A DNA stretch of 64,000 bases from Carboxylicivirga sediminis (GTDB lineage Bacteria; Bacteroidota; Bacteroidia; Bacteroidales; Marinilabiliaceae). The first letter of the stretch is position 1. The number at the start of each line of letters is the position of its first letter. The notes beneath the pieces were generated by a model. It worked only from the letters and a program-made list of their open reading frames with translations, made no database searches and had not been told where the DNA came from. The stretch lies in assembly GCF_018156225.1 (NCBI RefSeq), contig NZ_JAGTAR010000013.1:62001-126000 (forward strand), read 5' to 3'. Both the position numbers and the translations under genes were made by a program. This document shows positions 1-12,122 of the stretch, one piece after another.

Positions 1-85
1 CAATAATTAGTACTTTGTTATTTCCTGCATTAGAGTGATAACAACCCAATATAACAAACAGCATTAATACAAATAAATTTTTCAT
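1..85 (-). CDS. 5' end of a lipoprotein gene (partial, runs off window)
   Basis: An ATG at position 85 opens a frame that is unbroken to the window edge and gives 28 residues. It starts with a Lys-rich tip, a hydrophobic stretch and a lipobox-like VILGC, with the putative lipidated Cys at residue 15. This looks like a type II signal peptide for the periplasm or outer membrane. The mature part is cut off after about 13 residues, so no function can be given. It is transcribed in the same direction as the rest of the first 47 kb. Confidence 0.5.
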   Translation of the reverse strand, partial: MKNLFVLMLFVILGCYHSNAGNNKVLII

Positions 86-173
86 CTTCCTCTACTTATA
101 AATTACGCGTGTATACGGTATTTAATTTCAATTAATATCAACGTTTAATCATACATAATCCAGCTCAAAATAT

Positions 174-202
174 CGTTGCCCGCTTTAAAAAAAGGGGCAA
201 CG
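174..202 (-). terminator. Stem-loop after small secreted protein gene
   Basis: CGTTGCCC pairs perfectly with GGGCAACG across a 13-nt A/T-rich loop. It lies about 20 nt past the stop codon of the minus-strand gene ending at 223. The U-tract after the stem is weak (ATATTTTGA on the minus strand), so it may be a poor terminator or an mRNA-stabilising hairpin. Confidence 0.45.
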
Positions 203-222
203 AAACTCTTATTGACAATAGC

Positions 223-591
223 TTACCCTTTTGCTTTTTTCATAGTAATGGGAATATCTCCTTCTGGGGTAACAGCATTACCTGCTAATTGACCATTTTT
301 CAGCTCTAATTGCACCTCAACTTCTTCATATTGCACCTCAACTTTAAAGCTTACTTTATTGCCTTCAATTTTTAATGCAAAACCATTCACATCTTCATAC
401 TCAAATACCAGCTTAACCTTTATTTCATTGCTGTCATTGAAAAAAACTGCTTTTCCAACCTGATACTCATAGGGGGCATGCTCAACATCAAACTCCCAAC
501 TACCAATAACTTCCTTTTCTATTCCTTCCGCTTTTAAGTTCATTGTACTTACTAAAACCAATGAAACAAAAATTAACATCGCTCTTTTCAT
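223..591 (-). CDS. Small secreted protein of unknown function
   Basis: The product is 122 aa with a clear N-terminal signal peptide ending near NLKAEG (residues 1-22). The mature part is about 100 residues, rich in Val, Glu and Lys with alternating polar and hydrophobic residues, so it is probably an all-beta domain. It contains GSWEFDVEHAPYEYQVGKAVF and ends with a basic Lys tail. This layout resembles small Bacteroidota periplasmic proteins that occur beside sugar-responsive or envelope genes, but I do not recognise a named family. It stands alone between the edge lipoprotein and the LytTR gene. Confidence 0.6.
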   Translation of the reverse strand: MKRAMLIFVSLVLVSTMNLKAEGIEKEVIGSWEFDVEHAPYEYQVGKAVFFNDSNEIKVKLVFEYEDVNGFALKIEGNKVSFKVEVQYEEVEVQLELKNGQLAGNAVTPEGDIPITMKKAKG

Positions 592-746
592 TCTAACTTA
601 CTTTTTAAATTTATAAAACTATTATTTCAGATGGCCTATTACAATTAAGTTTCTATGCCTCCTAATCTGTTAGAAACAAATTTATAAACGTAATTGCAAT
701 GTAAAAAACTAAAGGGATAAACGGAACATATCAGGGATGAATGGTT

Positions 747-1565
747 CTACATATCCAGAATATCGATAAACTGTGGGGTGTAGCTTCTAGATACGGGAAG
801 TAGAGTATCCACTTCCTTAACTTTAATTTTATAACCACGTCCTACTTTTCTAATCCAGTCAATATTTTCTACATTGATAGCGAATGAACGATGGCAGCGT
901 AGCAATCCCTGAGACTGAAACTCTGACTGTACAATCTTCAAGGAGCTTCGTACCATTTCAGATTTAACGTTCCCCTTCTCAAGGTAAAAAATGGTAATAT
1001 AATTGTCTGTTGATTCCAGATAAAGCACGTTATCTCGCCGAATACTAATTTTAATTTGCCCTCTCTCGTCCTTAAAATTAAACATTTCAATTTTGTTTAT
1101 GTCTTCCCTAGTATCTGATTTATTAGCAGTGAAAACATAAAGAATTAGCAGTGAAAACAAATAGGGAAATATAACTATCAACAAAACATACTTAAAACTA
1201 TTAATCCACTCGGTGACATAAGAATACCCTTCCTCACCATAAATAAATGATAATGCAAATGTCAGAATAATAATCTCTGAGAAAAGCCACAACGTTAAAT
1301 TTCCAAGTTTGAAAGAATGCGATTTTGCAAAGAAATACATTCCTCCTTGAGATATACTCATTACAATAGCACCAATCAGAATAAACCCATTAATACCTAA
1401 TGAAGAAATCCAATATGGTGAAGCAATCCATTCGGACATATTAAATGCCTTGAGGCCTATTAGTAAAAATGTGCAAAGGCTCAATGTGACCAATAAATGT
1501 ATTAACCGATATCGTAACTCATTAAAAAATGACAGCTCTATGTTTATCAAGGCACCTTTCTTCAT
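747..1565 (-). CDS. Membrane-bound LytTR-family transcriptional regulator
   Basis: The protein has 272 aa. Residues about 20-150 contain four hydrophobic segments that look like a membrane sensor. Residues about 165-270 form a LytTR DNA-binding domain: the typical strands NVLYLESTDNYITIFY, LRCHRSFAINVENIDWI and GRGYKIKV are visible. There is no receiver domain, so it is not a classical response regulator. Such fused membrane-LytTR proteins in Bacteroidota are thought to sense membrane or envelope signals directly, but the signal here is unknown. A terminator separates it from the PUL upstream, so it is probably an independent gene. Confidence 0.85.
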   Translation of the reverse strand: MKKGALINIELSFFNELRYRLIHLLVTLSLCTFLLIGLKAFNMSEWIASPYWISSLGINGFILIGAIVMSISQGGMYFFAKSHSFKLGNLTLWLFSEIIILTFALSFIYGEEGYSYVTEWINSFKYVLLIVIFPYLFSLLILYVFTANKSDTREDINKIEMFNFKDERGQIKISIRRDNVLYLESTDNYITIFYLEKGNVKSEMVRSSLKIVQSEFQSQGLLRCHRSFAINVENIDWIRKVGRGYKIKVKEVDTLLPVSRSYTPQFIDILDM

Positions 1566-1750
1566 TTAACCATTTTTATTCTTGCAAAAATATTTAAGGT
1601 CTTTGAAAACAACGTGTCAATCTATAAATTTATTTAAAAAAAAGAATCAATCAGCACAAAACCTATATCAATTCACTAAATGAAAACTACTTCGTACTCC
1701 TTCAGGCTATAAACACCTCCTTACATCAAACAATATTGACTATCATTAAA

Positions 1751-1786
1751 AACAAAAAAGTCCACAGAATGATTCTGCAGACTTCT
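1751..1786 (-). terminator. Rho-independent terminator at the 3' end of the PUL
   Basis: On the minus strand a stem of AAGTCTGCAGAAT against ATTCTGTGGACTT (two mismatches) is followed at once by TTTTTTGTT. It lies 22 nt after the stop of the GH95 gene ending at 1808 and marks the end of the PUL transcript. Confidence 0.8.
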
Positions 1787-1807
1787 TTGTCAAAAAATCA
1801 TTTATAA

Positions 1808-4150
1808 TTATTGTATTCTGATATAGCCTTCATCAGGTAGTTCAAAAGCGACAACCTCACCATTTAACATGTACTTTCCTACTTGCCCAGGCTGCCCACT
1901 AATCATTGCGATAACAACTTGACCATTTTGCCACTTAATATCAACCACATAATTGCCCCTTGCTTTGAGTCCCTTGATAGATCCATTGCGCCAATTTTGT
2001 GGTAAAGCTGGCAATAACTCAATGACACCTGTATGCGACTGCAGTAACATTTCAGCAATACCTGCACATCCCCCCATATTACCATCTAATTGAAAGGGTG
2101 GATGAGCACATAACAGATTTGGATAACTGCCACCACCAGATAGCATATCGTACCCTTCATCTTGAGTAGGCTTTAATAAACGACGAAATAAGAGATAGGC
2201 ACGTTCTCCATCTTTCAAACGAGCCCAAAAGTTAACTTTCCAGGCCAGCGACCAGCCTGTTCCATTATCTCCCCTTGCATTTAAACTAACCTTAGCAGCT
2301 TCAGCTAATCTTGGTGTATCTTCAACCGTAATCTGTTTGCCCGGGTGAAGAGCATATAAATGAGAAACATGCCGATGTTTACTATTGGGGTCATCCACAT
2401 CTTCCTTCCATTCCTGAAGCTGATTCCATTTACCTATTTGCGGAGGGCAAATACGATCTCGAATACCAATGGCTTCTTTCATGAAATTTGCGTCCACATT
2501 AAGCTGTTCACATGCCAGAACACAATTGTTTAATAAGTCCCATGCAATCTGATGATCCATTGATGCTCCGGTAGATATTCCGCCATGCTCAGGTGAATAG
2601 GATGGCATTGAAACTAAGTTACCATCATTATCCTCAACCAGATAATCCATCCAAAACAAAGCAGCTTCCTTCATAATTGGATATCCTACTTCCTTTAAGA
2701 ATACCTTATCCTGAGTAAATTCAAAATGCTCCCATATATGCTGACATAACCAAGCCGCTCCGGCAGGAAAAAAGCCCCATGGAAGTCCCCAACCTTGTGC
2801 AGTGTAGCCAAATTGATTATTCATGGTATTAACAACCCATCCTCTGGCATTGAAATAATTCTGTGCTGTTACCTTACCTGGTTCAACAAGACTTTCCATA
2901 TAGGTAAAAAGAGGCAAATGACACTCGCTAAGATTCGTAACCTCAGCTGGCCAATACAACATTTGCTGGTTAATATTCATGTGATAATCACAAGCCCATG
3001 GAGGGTTTGTACTATTATTCCACTTTCCCTGCAGATTTAAAGGCATAGTACCCGGACGAGAGGCATTGATCATTAAATAGCGACTATATTGAAAGTAAAG
3101 GGATTCCAATCCTGGATCATTCACGCCCTGATTGTATTCAATTAACCTTTTGTCTGTAGGCACACTGTTTCGTTCTCTTTCTCCTCCTAATTCAATTTCT
3201 ACACGATTAAATAGGCTCTGATAATCCTTTAAATATGCATCGAAGATACTATTATAAGATTTACTAATAATAGACTTGACAACAGCTGTATTTTGACTAA
3301 CAAAATCATTTCCTTTATAATGAGGATATTCCATTATATAGTCTGTTGCTGCCGTATGATAAATTATTAATTCACGAGCATTTTTTACGGATATTACTCC
3401 TTCATCATACGCCGCTTCGCCGTCAGTATCGATAACCATGCATGTTTCAAAACTCATATTATTATCTGTAACAACACCTTGGTATCTGAAGATATTACCA
3501 GCAAATTCTTCTTTATACTTTTTATGTGGATTTACATATTCAATTGCATAATCAGTTTTTGAATCACATTTAAAACGATATACCAATACCTTATCCTGAT
3601 AAGATCCAAAAAAGGTTCTTTCATGCTTTACACCACCAGCCAGGTAATTAACATGTGCCAATCCTGTTGACAGGTCCAGCGTGCGAGAATAATCCCTAAC
3701 CCTATCACTTTGTTTGACTTTCACAAACACGTCCCCCATGGTTTGTTGAGCCCCATAATCACCGAAATCACATCCCTCTTTTTCATGAATAACTCCAGTT
3801 AAATGTTTTGAAGCCAAACGATGGGCATCCCTGTTTTGACCTTGCCTGAGAAGATTACGTATTTCTGGCAAATACTCAGATGCTCCTTTTTGATTACCAT
3901 AATTATATTTGGGATGAGAACCTGGTCCACCCGACCATAACGATTCCTCAGTAAATTGAATCTGCTCTGTATCAAACCCACCAAAAAACATGGCTCCCAT
4001 ATACCCATTACCAAATGGTAAGGCCTCTGTCATCCAGTTCTGAGCTGGTTCAGTATACCAAAGCTCTAGATTATCACCTTCTTTCTCTGTGCCTTTCATC
4101 TGAATTATTGTGAAAAGCATAAAGAGGCAAGTAAATAGCACTTGTTTCAT
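1808..4150 (-). CDS. GH95 alpha-L-fucosidase (or alpha-L-galactosidase)
   Basis: The product is about 780 aa with a signal peptide (MKQVLFTCLFMLFTIIQMKG), so it is periplasmic or surface exposed. I chose the ATG at 4150; a GTG at 4156 adds two residues. The family signatures are all present: the N-terminal block LPFGNGYMGAMFFGG, the central motif MNINQQMLYWPAE holding both Asn that prime the catalytic water (about N392 and N394), SPEHG with the general acid Glu (about E521), and QLDGNMGG with the activating Asp (about D689). GH95 enzymes invert alpha-1,2-linked L-fucose and sometimes L-galactose. It is the last gene of the PUL, 25 bp after the DUF6067-type gene, and its product would feed the fucose catabolic genes at 49-55 kb. 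Confidence 0.9.
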   Translation of the reverse strand: MKQVLFTCLFMLFTIIQMKGTEKEGDNLELWYTEPAQNWMTEALPFGNGYMGAMFFGGFDTEQIQFTEESLWSGGPGSHPKYNYGNQKGASEYLPEIRNLLRQGQNRDAHRLASKHLTGVIHEKEGCDFGDYGAQQTMGDVFVKVKQSDRVRDYSRTLDLSTGLAHVNYLAGGVKHERTFFGSYQDKVLVYRFKCDSKTDYAIEYVNPHKKYKEEFAGNIFRYQGVVTDNNMSFETCMVIDTDGEAAYDEGVISVKNARELIIYHTAATDYIMEYPHYKGNDFVSQNTAVVKSIISKSYNSIFDAYLKDYQSLFNRVEIELGGERERNSVPTDKRLIEYNQGVNDPGLESLYFQYSRYLMINASRPGTMPLNLQGKWNNSTNPPWACDYHMNINQQMLYWPAEVTNLSECHLPLFTYMESLVEPGKVTAQNYFNARGWVVNTMNNQFGYTAQGWGLPWGFFPAGAAWLCQHIWEHFEFTQDKVFLKEVGYPIMKEAALFWMDYLVEDNDGNLVSMPSYSPEHGGISTGASMDHQIAWDLLNNCVLACEQLNVDANFMKEAIGIRDRICPPQIGKWNQLQEWKEDVDDPNSKHRHVSHLYALHPGKQITVEDTPRLAEAAKVSLNARGDNGTGWSLAWKVNFWARLKDGERAYLLFRRLLKPTQDEGYDMLSGGGSYPNLLCAHPPFQLDGNMGGCAGIAEMLLQSHTGVIELLPALPQNWRNGSIKGLKARGNYVVDIKWQNGQVVIAMISGQPGQVGKYMLNGEVVAFELPDEGYIRIQ

Positions 4151-4175
4151 AAACACTTATTTTAATAAATTCTGT

Positions 4176-7145
4176 TTATTCGGAAATAATAATCATCCAC
4201 CCTTTTTTGGCCTCTATTGTAATAGTATCATCGACTCTAAAAGCCTGCGCTTTCTGAAAATCCTTTACTTCAGGTGCCATTAAGCTTACTTTTCCTTTAG
4301 CCAAATCCAAGCTATTCCAATCAATGTTTAATTGGCACTTTTGTGTTTTATCAGAAAAATTGCCCAAAGCCACTAAAATTTTACCATTCTTTTTATAAAC
4401 TGTTGCTTTCACATTCGAATTGTTGGTTGTGACAAATGGCTTCTTTTCCCAAAATCCAATCATTTCAGAAGTATGAATGCCAAAATCATCCCAAACTTTC
4501 CAGATAGGTCGAGGATCGCATAAGACTCCATCTGTCACCCAGGGATGTCGCACTGTCATGCCATAAAGCATGCCCAACCAACGGTTTCCTCCTCGGTGTA
4601 ACATATCACCCATTAATCCAAAAGGAATACCTGAAACTTCCACAAGCCAGTTCTCAGGAGGCATCTGATCATAATGAAAACTCTCACCGAACCATAATTT
4701 ATCCAGATAGGGGAAATACTCTGTATACTGTGTTGCAGGTCCCTTTGAAAAACCAGTATTTGAATGCAAATCAAGAATACACCCGGGTTTTTCTCTATCA
4801 AGTACTTTTCTCATGCGTTTTACAATACGTCTGTCATAAGAAACATCATCCAAATATAATCCGTCAATATCTACGTTACGCACCAGCCAGGCTAATCCTT
4901 CAATATAATAATTGTACCAACGAGAGTCTGATGGCGTATTAACAATAGAAGCATCTGCACTTTTTTCAGGGAAATACTGATACCATTGAGGATGATAACC
5001 ATCAATCAAGTGTTCACGCAACCAAGGGTAGCCACCTCCCTTACCATCACCCAGAATCTCATGTCCCAAACTACGTAAAGCCCATATTTCTGTGGTATAA
5101 TTTGTTAACTCCCTTACTGTATTATAGATCTTAACTTTCTGACCTTTTTCATGCATATCATTTATAAAGCCTTTCATCTCATCAACAGCTATAAATGGAT
5201 AGTTGATATGAGGATTATACTCATTGGCATGATGAACATTGATAATTTTAACACCTGCATCAAAGTCTTCTTGAGTAGGCATTGGAGCACCACCATTGTG
5301 ATAATAACGGTCAACAAACTGGCTTTCATAGTTAATTTTCTTGACAGGAGTCATTAGGAAAGCCCATTCAAAATCTATAGATTCACCTTTTTTAATAGTC
5401 CTTTTACCACTGTAGCAAATTGCTTTCACCTGTGATGTTTGTGTTTCTATTTTAAAACCACCTTTACCATCATTATCCCAACTCAAGGGGTATTCAGGCT
5501 GATAAAGATTTAACAATGGTCCGTTGTATTCACTACCGCGTAATTCACACCACATACCACCTTTAGCATCTCCAATCCAAAAACTATCATGTGGACCTTT
5601 CCACTTTGCCTGATGATTTTGTGGTACTTTACTTCCTGGTAATCCCATACCCATCATATAGCGAGCAATTGACTTTTTCAAGGGAATCTCCAATCGAACG
5701 TCGTCCAACTTTACGTCTTCAGTTGCAGTTAAGTTTATTTTGTAATGCATATATCCATCAGACTCCAGGGTACCTTCTGCTAGTACTTCAATACCAGCTA
5801 CATTATCTTCCCATCTGCCCTTCATTACACCTGCACTATTCTTAAGTACTTCTATATCATTCATTCCACTCAAACCGGCTTCTTGCTTTTGGGTTTTGAG
5901 TTTAAAAGCAATCGGCCCAGCTAATATCTCCGTTCCATACACCTGCATACTTTCTGGCATCCCATTCATATTCAGGCGAACGACTTTACCTGAACAATCG
6001 TACATGTAATCATTAATGGCTTTAATTGGCTCGTAACCACCAGTTGCTTCATCATCAATACCTAAAGTCGAGTTGAGCCACCTTAACCTAGAATGTCTCC
6101 ATGGTTCACTATCACCGCGATCGGCCAGCACCTCATCTTCAACTTTTATTTTAACTTTTGCTACCTGAGGTTTACAATTATCAGAAGTAACTATTACTTC
6201 TCCAATATAAACACCTGCTTTTGCTGTTTCTGGTATGTCAACGCCAATCCATAAAGCCTGTACCTTACCAGTTTCAACATCCACTGTTTTTGTAAACGTT
6301 TTTCCAAACGGATCAACACCACCAGTATTAAAACATGTCAGTTGATTACTACTAATTGAATGATTACCATTTTTTAAATCCGAGAACTGCACCTGTATGT
6401 TTTTAACATCTTTAGCTGAGGCATAAACACCTAATTGAAAAGCATAATATTCATTTTGCATTGCCTTTCCTTCAAAGTCAAGTCCTTTATCTTCGATAAT
6501 CCACTTCACAGGTATTTCATCCAGCATTCTAATCGGATCTTTTCTATCTTCTGAAAAGATTATATAATCGTCATTCTTATCAGCTAAAAATTTCGATTTT
6601 TCTGCTTTTGTAGGAATAAGTTCCATTGGATAGAAACTATCAAATTGGGTGCGGGACTGGATGGCTTCCACATTAGCATTTGGAAGTTGCTGAAGCACAC
6701 TACTATCAGAAAGCTTATTATCCTTCACCCAAGCTACTGATGCACTCTCTGGCCTTAAGTAACCCTTATTATAGAATCCATACTCCTCTTGTATTTTAAA
6801 AGGCGCATAATAGAAATAATAGGTTCCTTTTTTTTGAACAGGACCAAAAGCAATCTTACAGCGCTCATTATCCACTGCTATTCTATGAATATTTTTAATT
6901 GTGTCACCTGTTTCAGCATTTACAATAACAAACTTTTTCTTTTCTGGATTGGCATCATGACGACGCCAAAGCAGATCAAGTTTAACAACATCTGCAGGCG
7001 CATCAACCTGTATTACTGCGCGGTGATGACCATAATAATCAGCCCAAGGTGTTTTTGGTACTGAATATGGTATCTGCTCCACCTGACTTGTAACTGTGCA
7101 TTGTGTCAGTGCAATCAATGAAATCAATAAAATTAACTGTCTCAT
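4176..7145 (-). CDS. DUF6067-type putative glycoside hydrolase
   Basis: The protein has 989 aa with an N-terminal signal peptide. The first half (about residues 50-590) is beta-rich and looks like accessory and jelly-roll domains. The second half (about 600-930) reads like a TIM barrel, with strand-end motifs such as INVHHANEYNPHINYPF, VDIDGLYLDDVSYDRR and CILDLHSNTG. The Asp-Asp of LYLDDV and the Glu of KLWFGESFHYD are candidate catalytic residues by position only. From memory it matches the DUF6067 family of Bacteroidota PULs; the substrate is not known to me. It is translationally close to its neighbours (gaps of 39 and 25 bp) and is co-transcribed with GH2 and the GH43-like gene. Confidence 0.65.
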   Translation of the reverse strand: MRQLILLISLIALTQCTVTSQVEQIPYSVPKTPWADYYGHHRAVIQVDAPADVVKLDLLWRRHDANPEKKKFVIVNAETGDTIKNIHRIAVDNERCKIAFGPVQKKGTYYFYYAPFKIQEEYGFYNKGYLRPESASVAWVKDNKLSDSSVLQQLPNANVEAIQSRTQFDSFYPMELIPTKAEKSKFLADKNDDYIIFSEDRKDPIRMLDEIPVKWIIEDKGLDFEGKAMQNEYYAFQLGVYASAKDVKNIQVQFSDLKNGNHSISSNQLTCFNTGGVDPFGKTFTKTVDVETGKVQALWIGVDIPETAKAGVYIGEVIVTSDNCKPQVAKVKIKVEDEVLADRGDSEPWRHSRLRWLNSTLGIDDEATGGYEPIKAINDYMYDCSGKVVRLNMNGMPESMQVYGTEILAGPIAFKLKTQKQEAGLSGMNDIEVLKNSAGVMKGRWEDNVAGIEVLAEGTLESDGYMHYKINLTATEDVKLDDVRLEIPLKKSIARYMMGMGLPGSKVPQNHQAKWKGPHDSFWIGDAKGGMWCELRGSEYNGPLLNLYQPEYPLSWDNDGKGGFKIETQTSQVKAICYSGKRTIKKGESIDFEWAFLMTPVKKINYESQFVDRYYHNGGAPMPTQEDFDAGVKIINVHHANEYNPHINYPFIAVDEMKGFINDMHEKGQKVKIYNTVRELTNYTTEIWALRSLGHEILGDGKGGGYPWLREHLIDGYHPQWYQYFPEKSADASIVNTPSDSRWYNYYIEGLAWLVRNVDIDGLYLDDVSYDRRIVKRMRKVLDREKPGCILDLHSNTGFSKGPATQYTEYFPYLDKLWFGESFHYDQMPPENWLVEVSGIPFGLMGDMLHRGGNRWLGMLYGMTVRHPWVTDGVLCDPRPIWKVWDDFGIHTSEMIGFWEKKPFVTTNNSNVKATVYKKNGKILVALGNFSDKTQKCQLNIDWNSLDLAKGKVSLMAPEVKDFQKAQAFRVDDTITIEAKKGWMIIISE

Positions 7146-7184
7146 TTTGTCTACTTTTTATATTTAAATCCTAATTAAATCATC

Positions 7185-8843
7185 CTACTCATTCACAAAC
7201 ACCTCTCCGGTAATCTCTTCGATCGTTCTTTCATGTTCTGTAATTCTAACAATTAAGTGCCTCATCCCTTTTTCCAGTTTTTTATCCAACGGCAGGTTCA
7301 TAAGGATTTTCTCATAAGGTTCAATCTGCTTAATTGATCCAGAAACAAGTTCAACAATTCCATTTTTTGTATCTTCAAATACACTCAGTTTTGCTTCACA
7401 AGAGCTTTGTTGCCCAAAGTTTTGCACCTCAATCGATAAACTCATTTGATTATTATCATTTTGCACTTTTGGCAAACGAGCTGAAAGAGCTGGCTCCAAA
7501 TAGTCTACCCACGGTAAGCGTGCATAAGCAAATAATAACTGCCCTTTGGACATCTCACCAACAAGTTTAATAACAAAATTATCGTCTGTCACACCATTAC
7601 CCTGAGCATCAAAAACTAAAATTAGATCATTACCATCGATGCGAGAATCAATAACCTTACACCCGCCTCCAAAATTAACTTTCTCAGATGCACCTAAACG
7701 TAAACTTTCCAGCTTGATATCGGTATGAGGATTAAATCCTTCCTCAGCCATTATCTTTACTTTAATAGTTTTGGTTTGAGCATGAATCTTACTATTATCC
7801 AAAACAGTCATTAGTCGACCGACCGTTAGTGGAATACAGATATGCTTTGAACTGTGGTTATCATTGGCCAAATCGTTCCATTTAATGGTGTCAATAACTG
7901 CGAAGTGTGCCTGTGTTGCCCTGCCATATTCATCTTGCAACATCTTAATACGCTCATATTTAAACCAGTTTTCTTTTACGCCATCAGTATAAGTAGTTAT
8001 ACCCGGCATGTAGGCTTCACCCGGTTCAACCTTCCATTTTATTCCATCCTTCGAGCGAAGGTAGTATGCTATCCGTCCATACCAATCATTTACAATCATG
8101 TGATACTGAACATTGGTTTTCCAGATAACAGGATCTTCAAACCGTCCTTCAACAGAAGGGTAAGCGCTTTTCTGTGTTACCTGATTCCATGGTGATAAAC
8201 CTGTCTGACTTATCCAAACGCCACCGCCTCGGCACACCATTAAGTATGAACCGTCTTCCCGTTTAGCAAAAGTTAGATTTGATAAACCATCGTGCACATT
8301 TCTATCCCGACGATCGAATTGAAATTGCTTGTATTCCCATGGGCCATTTAACGAATCAGAAATGTAATATCCTCTAATTACATAAATTACATAACGACCA
8401 TCATTTAATTTATATAGTTCAGGATTATGGCCTTTACCAATAATTTGTTGTACAGTGTATGGCCCCAATGAGTTTGTTCCAATAGCATGAACCACTTCCG
8501 AATCGGGCCAAGCCATATGCCCCTTTTCGGCACTTTCAGGCCATCTACAAACAAACAAATGGTAAACACCCATATTATCTTTAATCGCATTACCTCCCCA
8601 ATAGGAATATTCATCCTCTTCTAATCCGTTATCAACGTATCGAGGAACCACATCACCAGCCCCCCAGGTATCTGCCGTAAGTTCTCCATTAGTTGGAATG
8701 GGCAAGAAGCGATCCATAAAGCGTCCTCCTTTAACAAGGCTCTTCCACTCCGCAGGCCGTTCGCGTTCAATAATTTGTGCGTCAACTGAAGCAATCAAAC
8801 TAAATAATATTACTGGTATCCACCAATTTCTTCTTAAAGTCAT
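7185..8843 (-). CDS. GH43-like five-bladed beta-propeller glycosidase
   Basis: About 552 aa from the ATG at 8843, which puts a normal signal peptide (MTLRRNWWIPVILFSLIASVDAQ) at the very N-terminus; an ATG at 8879 would add 12 residues. The first 350 residues carry propeller-type repeats: VVHAIGTNSLGPYTV, YVIYVIRGYYISDSLNGPWEY, FEDPVIWKTNVQYHMIVNDW and YYLRSKDGIKWK. These resemble the GH43/GH117-type propeller fold, with the Asp of FEDPV and the Glu next to it as plausible catalytic or structural residues. The last 170 residues form a beta-sandwich. I cannot assign a subfamily or substrate. It is encoded 38 bp downstream of the GH2 gene. Confidence 0.6.
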   Translation of the reverse strand: MTLRRNWWIPVILFSLIASVDAQIIERERPAEWKSLVKGGRFMDRFLPIPTNGELTADTWGAGDVVPRYVDNGLEEDEYSYWGGNAIKDNMGVYHLFVCRWPESAEKGHMAWPDSEVVHAIGTNSLGPYTVQQIIGKGHNPELYKLNDGRYVIYVIRGYYISDSLNGPWEYKQFQFDRRDRNVHDGLSNLTFAKREDGSYLMVCRGGGVWISQTGLSPWNQVTQKSAYPSVEGRFEDPVIWKTNVQYHMIVNDWYGRIAYYLRSKDGIKWKVEPGEAYMPGITTYTDGVKENWFKYERIKMLQDEYGRATQAHFAVIDTIKWNDLANDNHSSKHICIPLTVGRLMTVLDNSKIHAQTKTIKVKIMAEEGFNPHTDIKLESLRLGASEKVNFGGGCKVIDSRIDGNDLILVFDAQGNGVTDDNFVIKLVGEMSKGQLLFAYARLPWVDYLEPALSARLPKVQNDNNQMSLSIEVQNFGQQSSCEAKLSVFEDTKNGIVELVSGSIKQIEPYEKILMNLPLDKKLEKGMRHLIVRITEHERTIEEITGEVFVNE

Positions 8844-8917
8844 AATACTTTCTATATCTGTTTTATTTTTTAACTTCATTTAAATAGGCTTTGAATGAAT
8901 CTGTCAGCTATTCAACT

Positions 8918-12088
<3,171 letters not shown>

Positions 12089-12122
12089 TTATATATGGTG
12101 AATTTCTTTTGCTACCAGAAAC

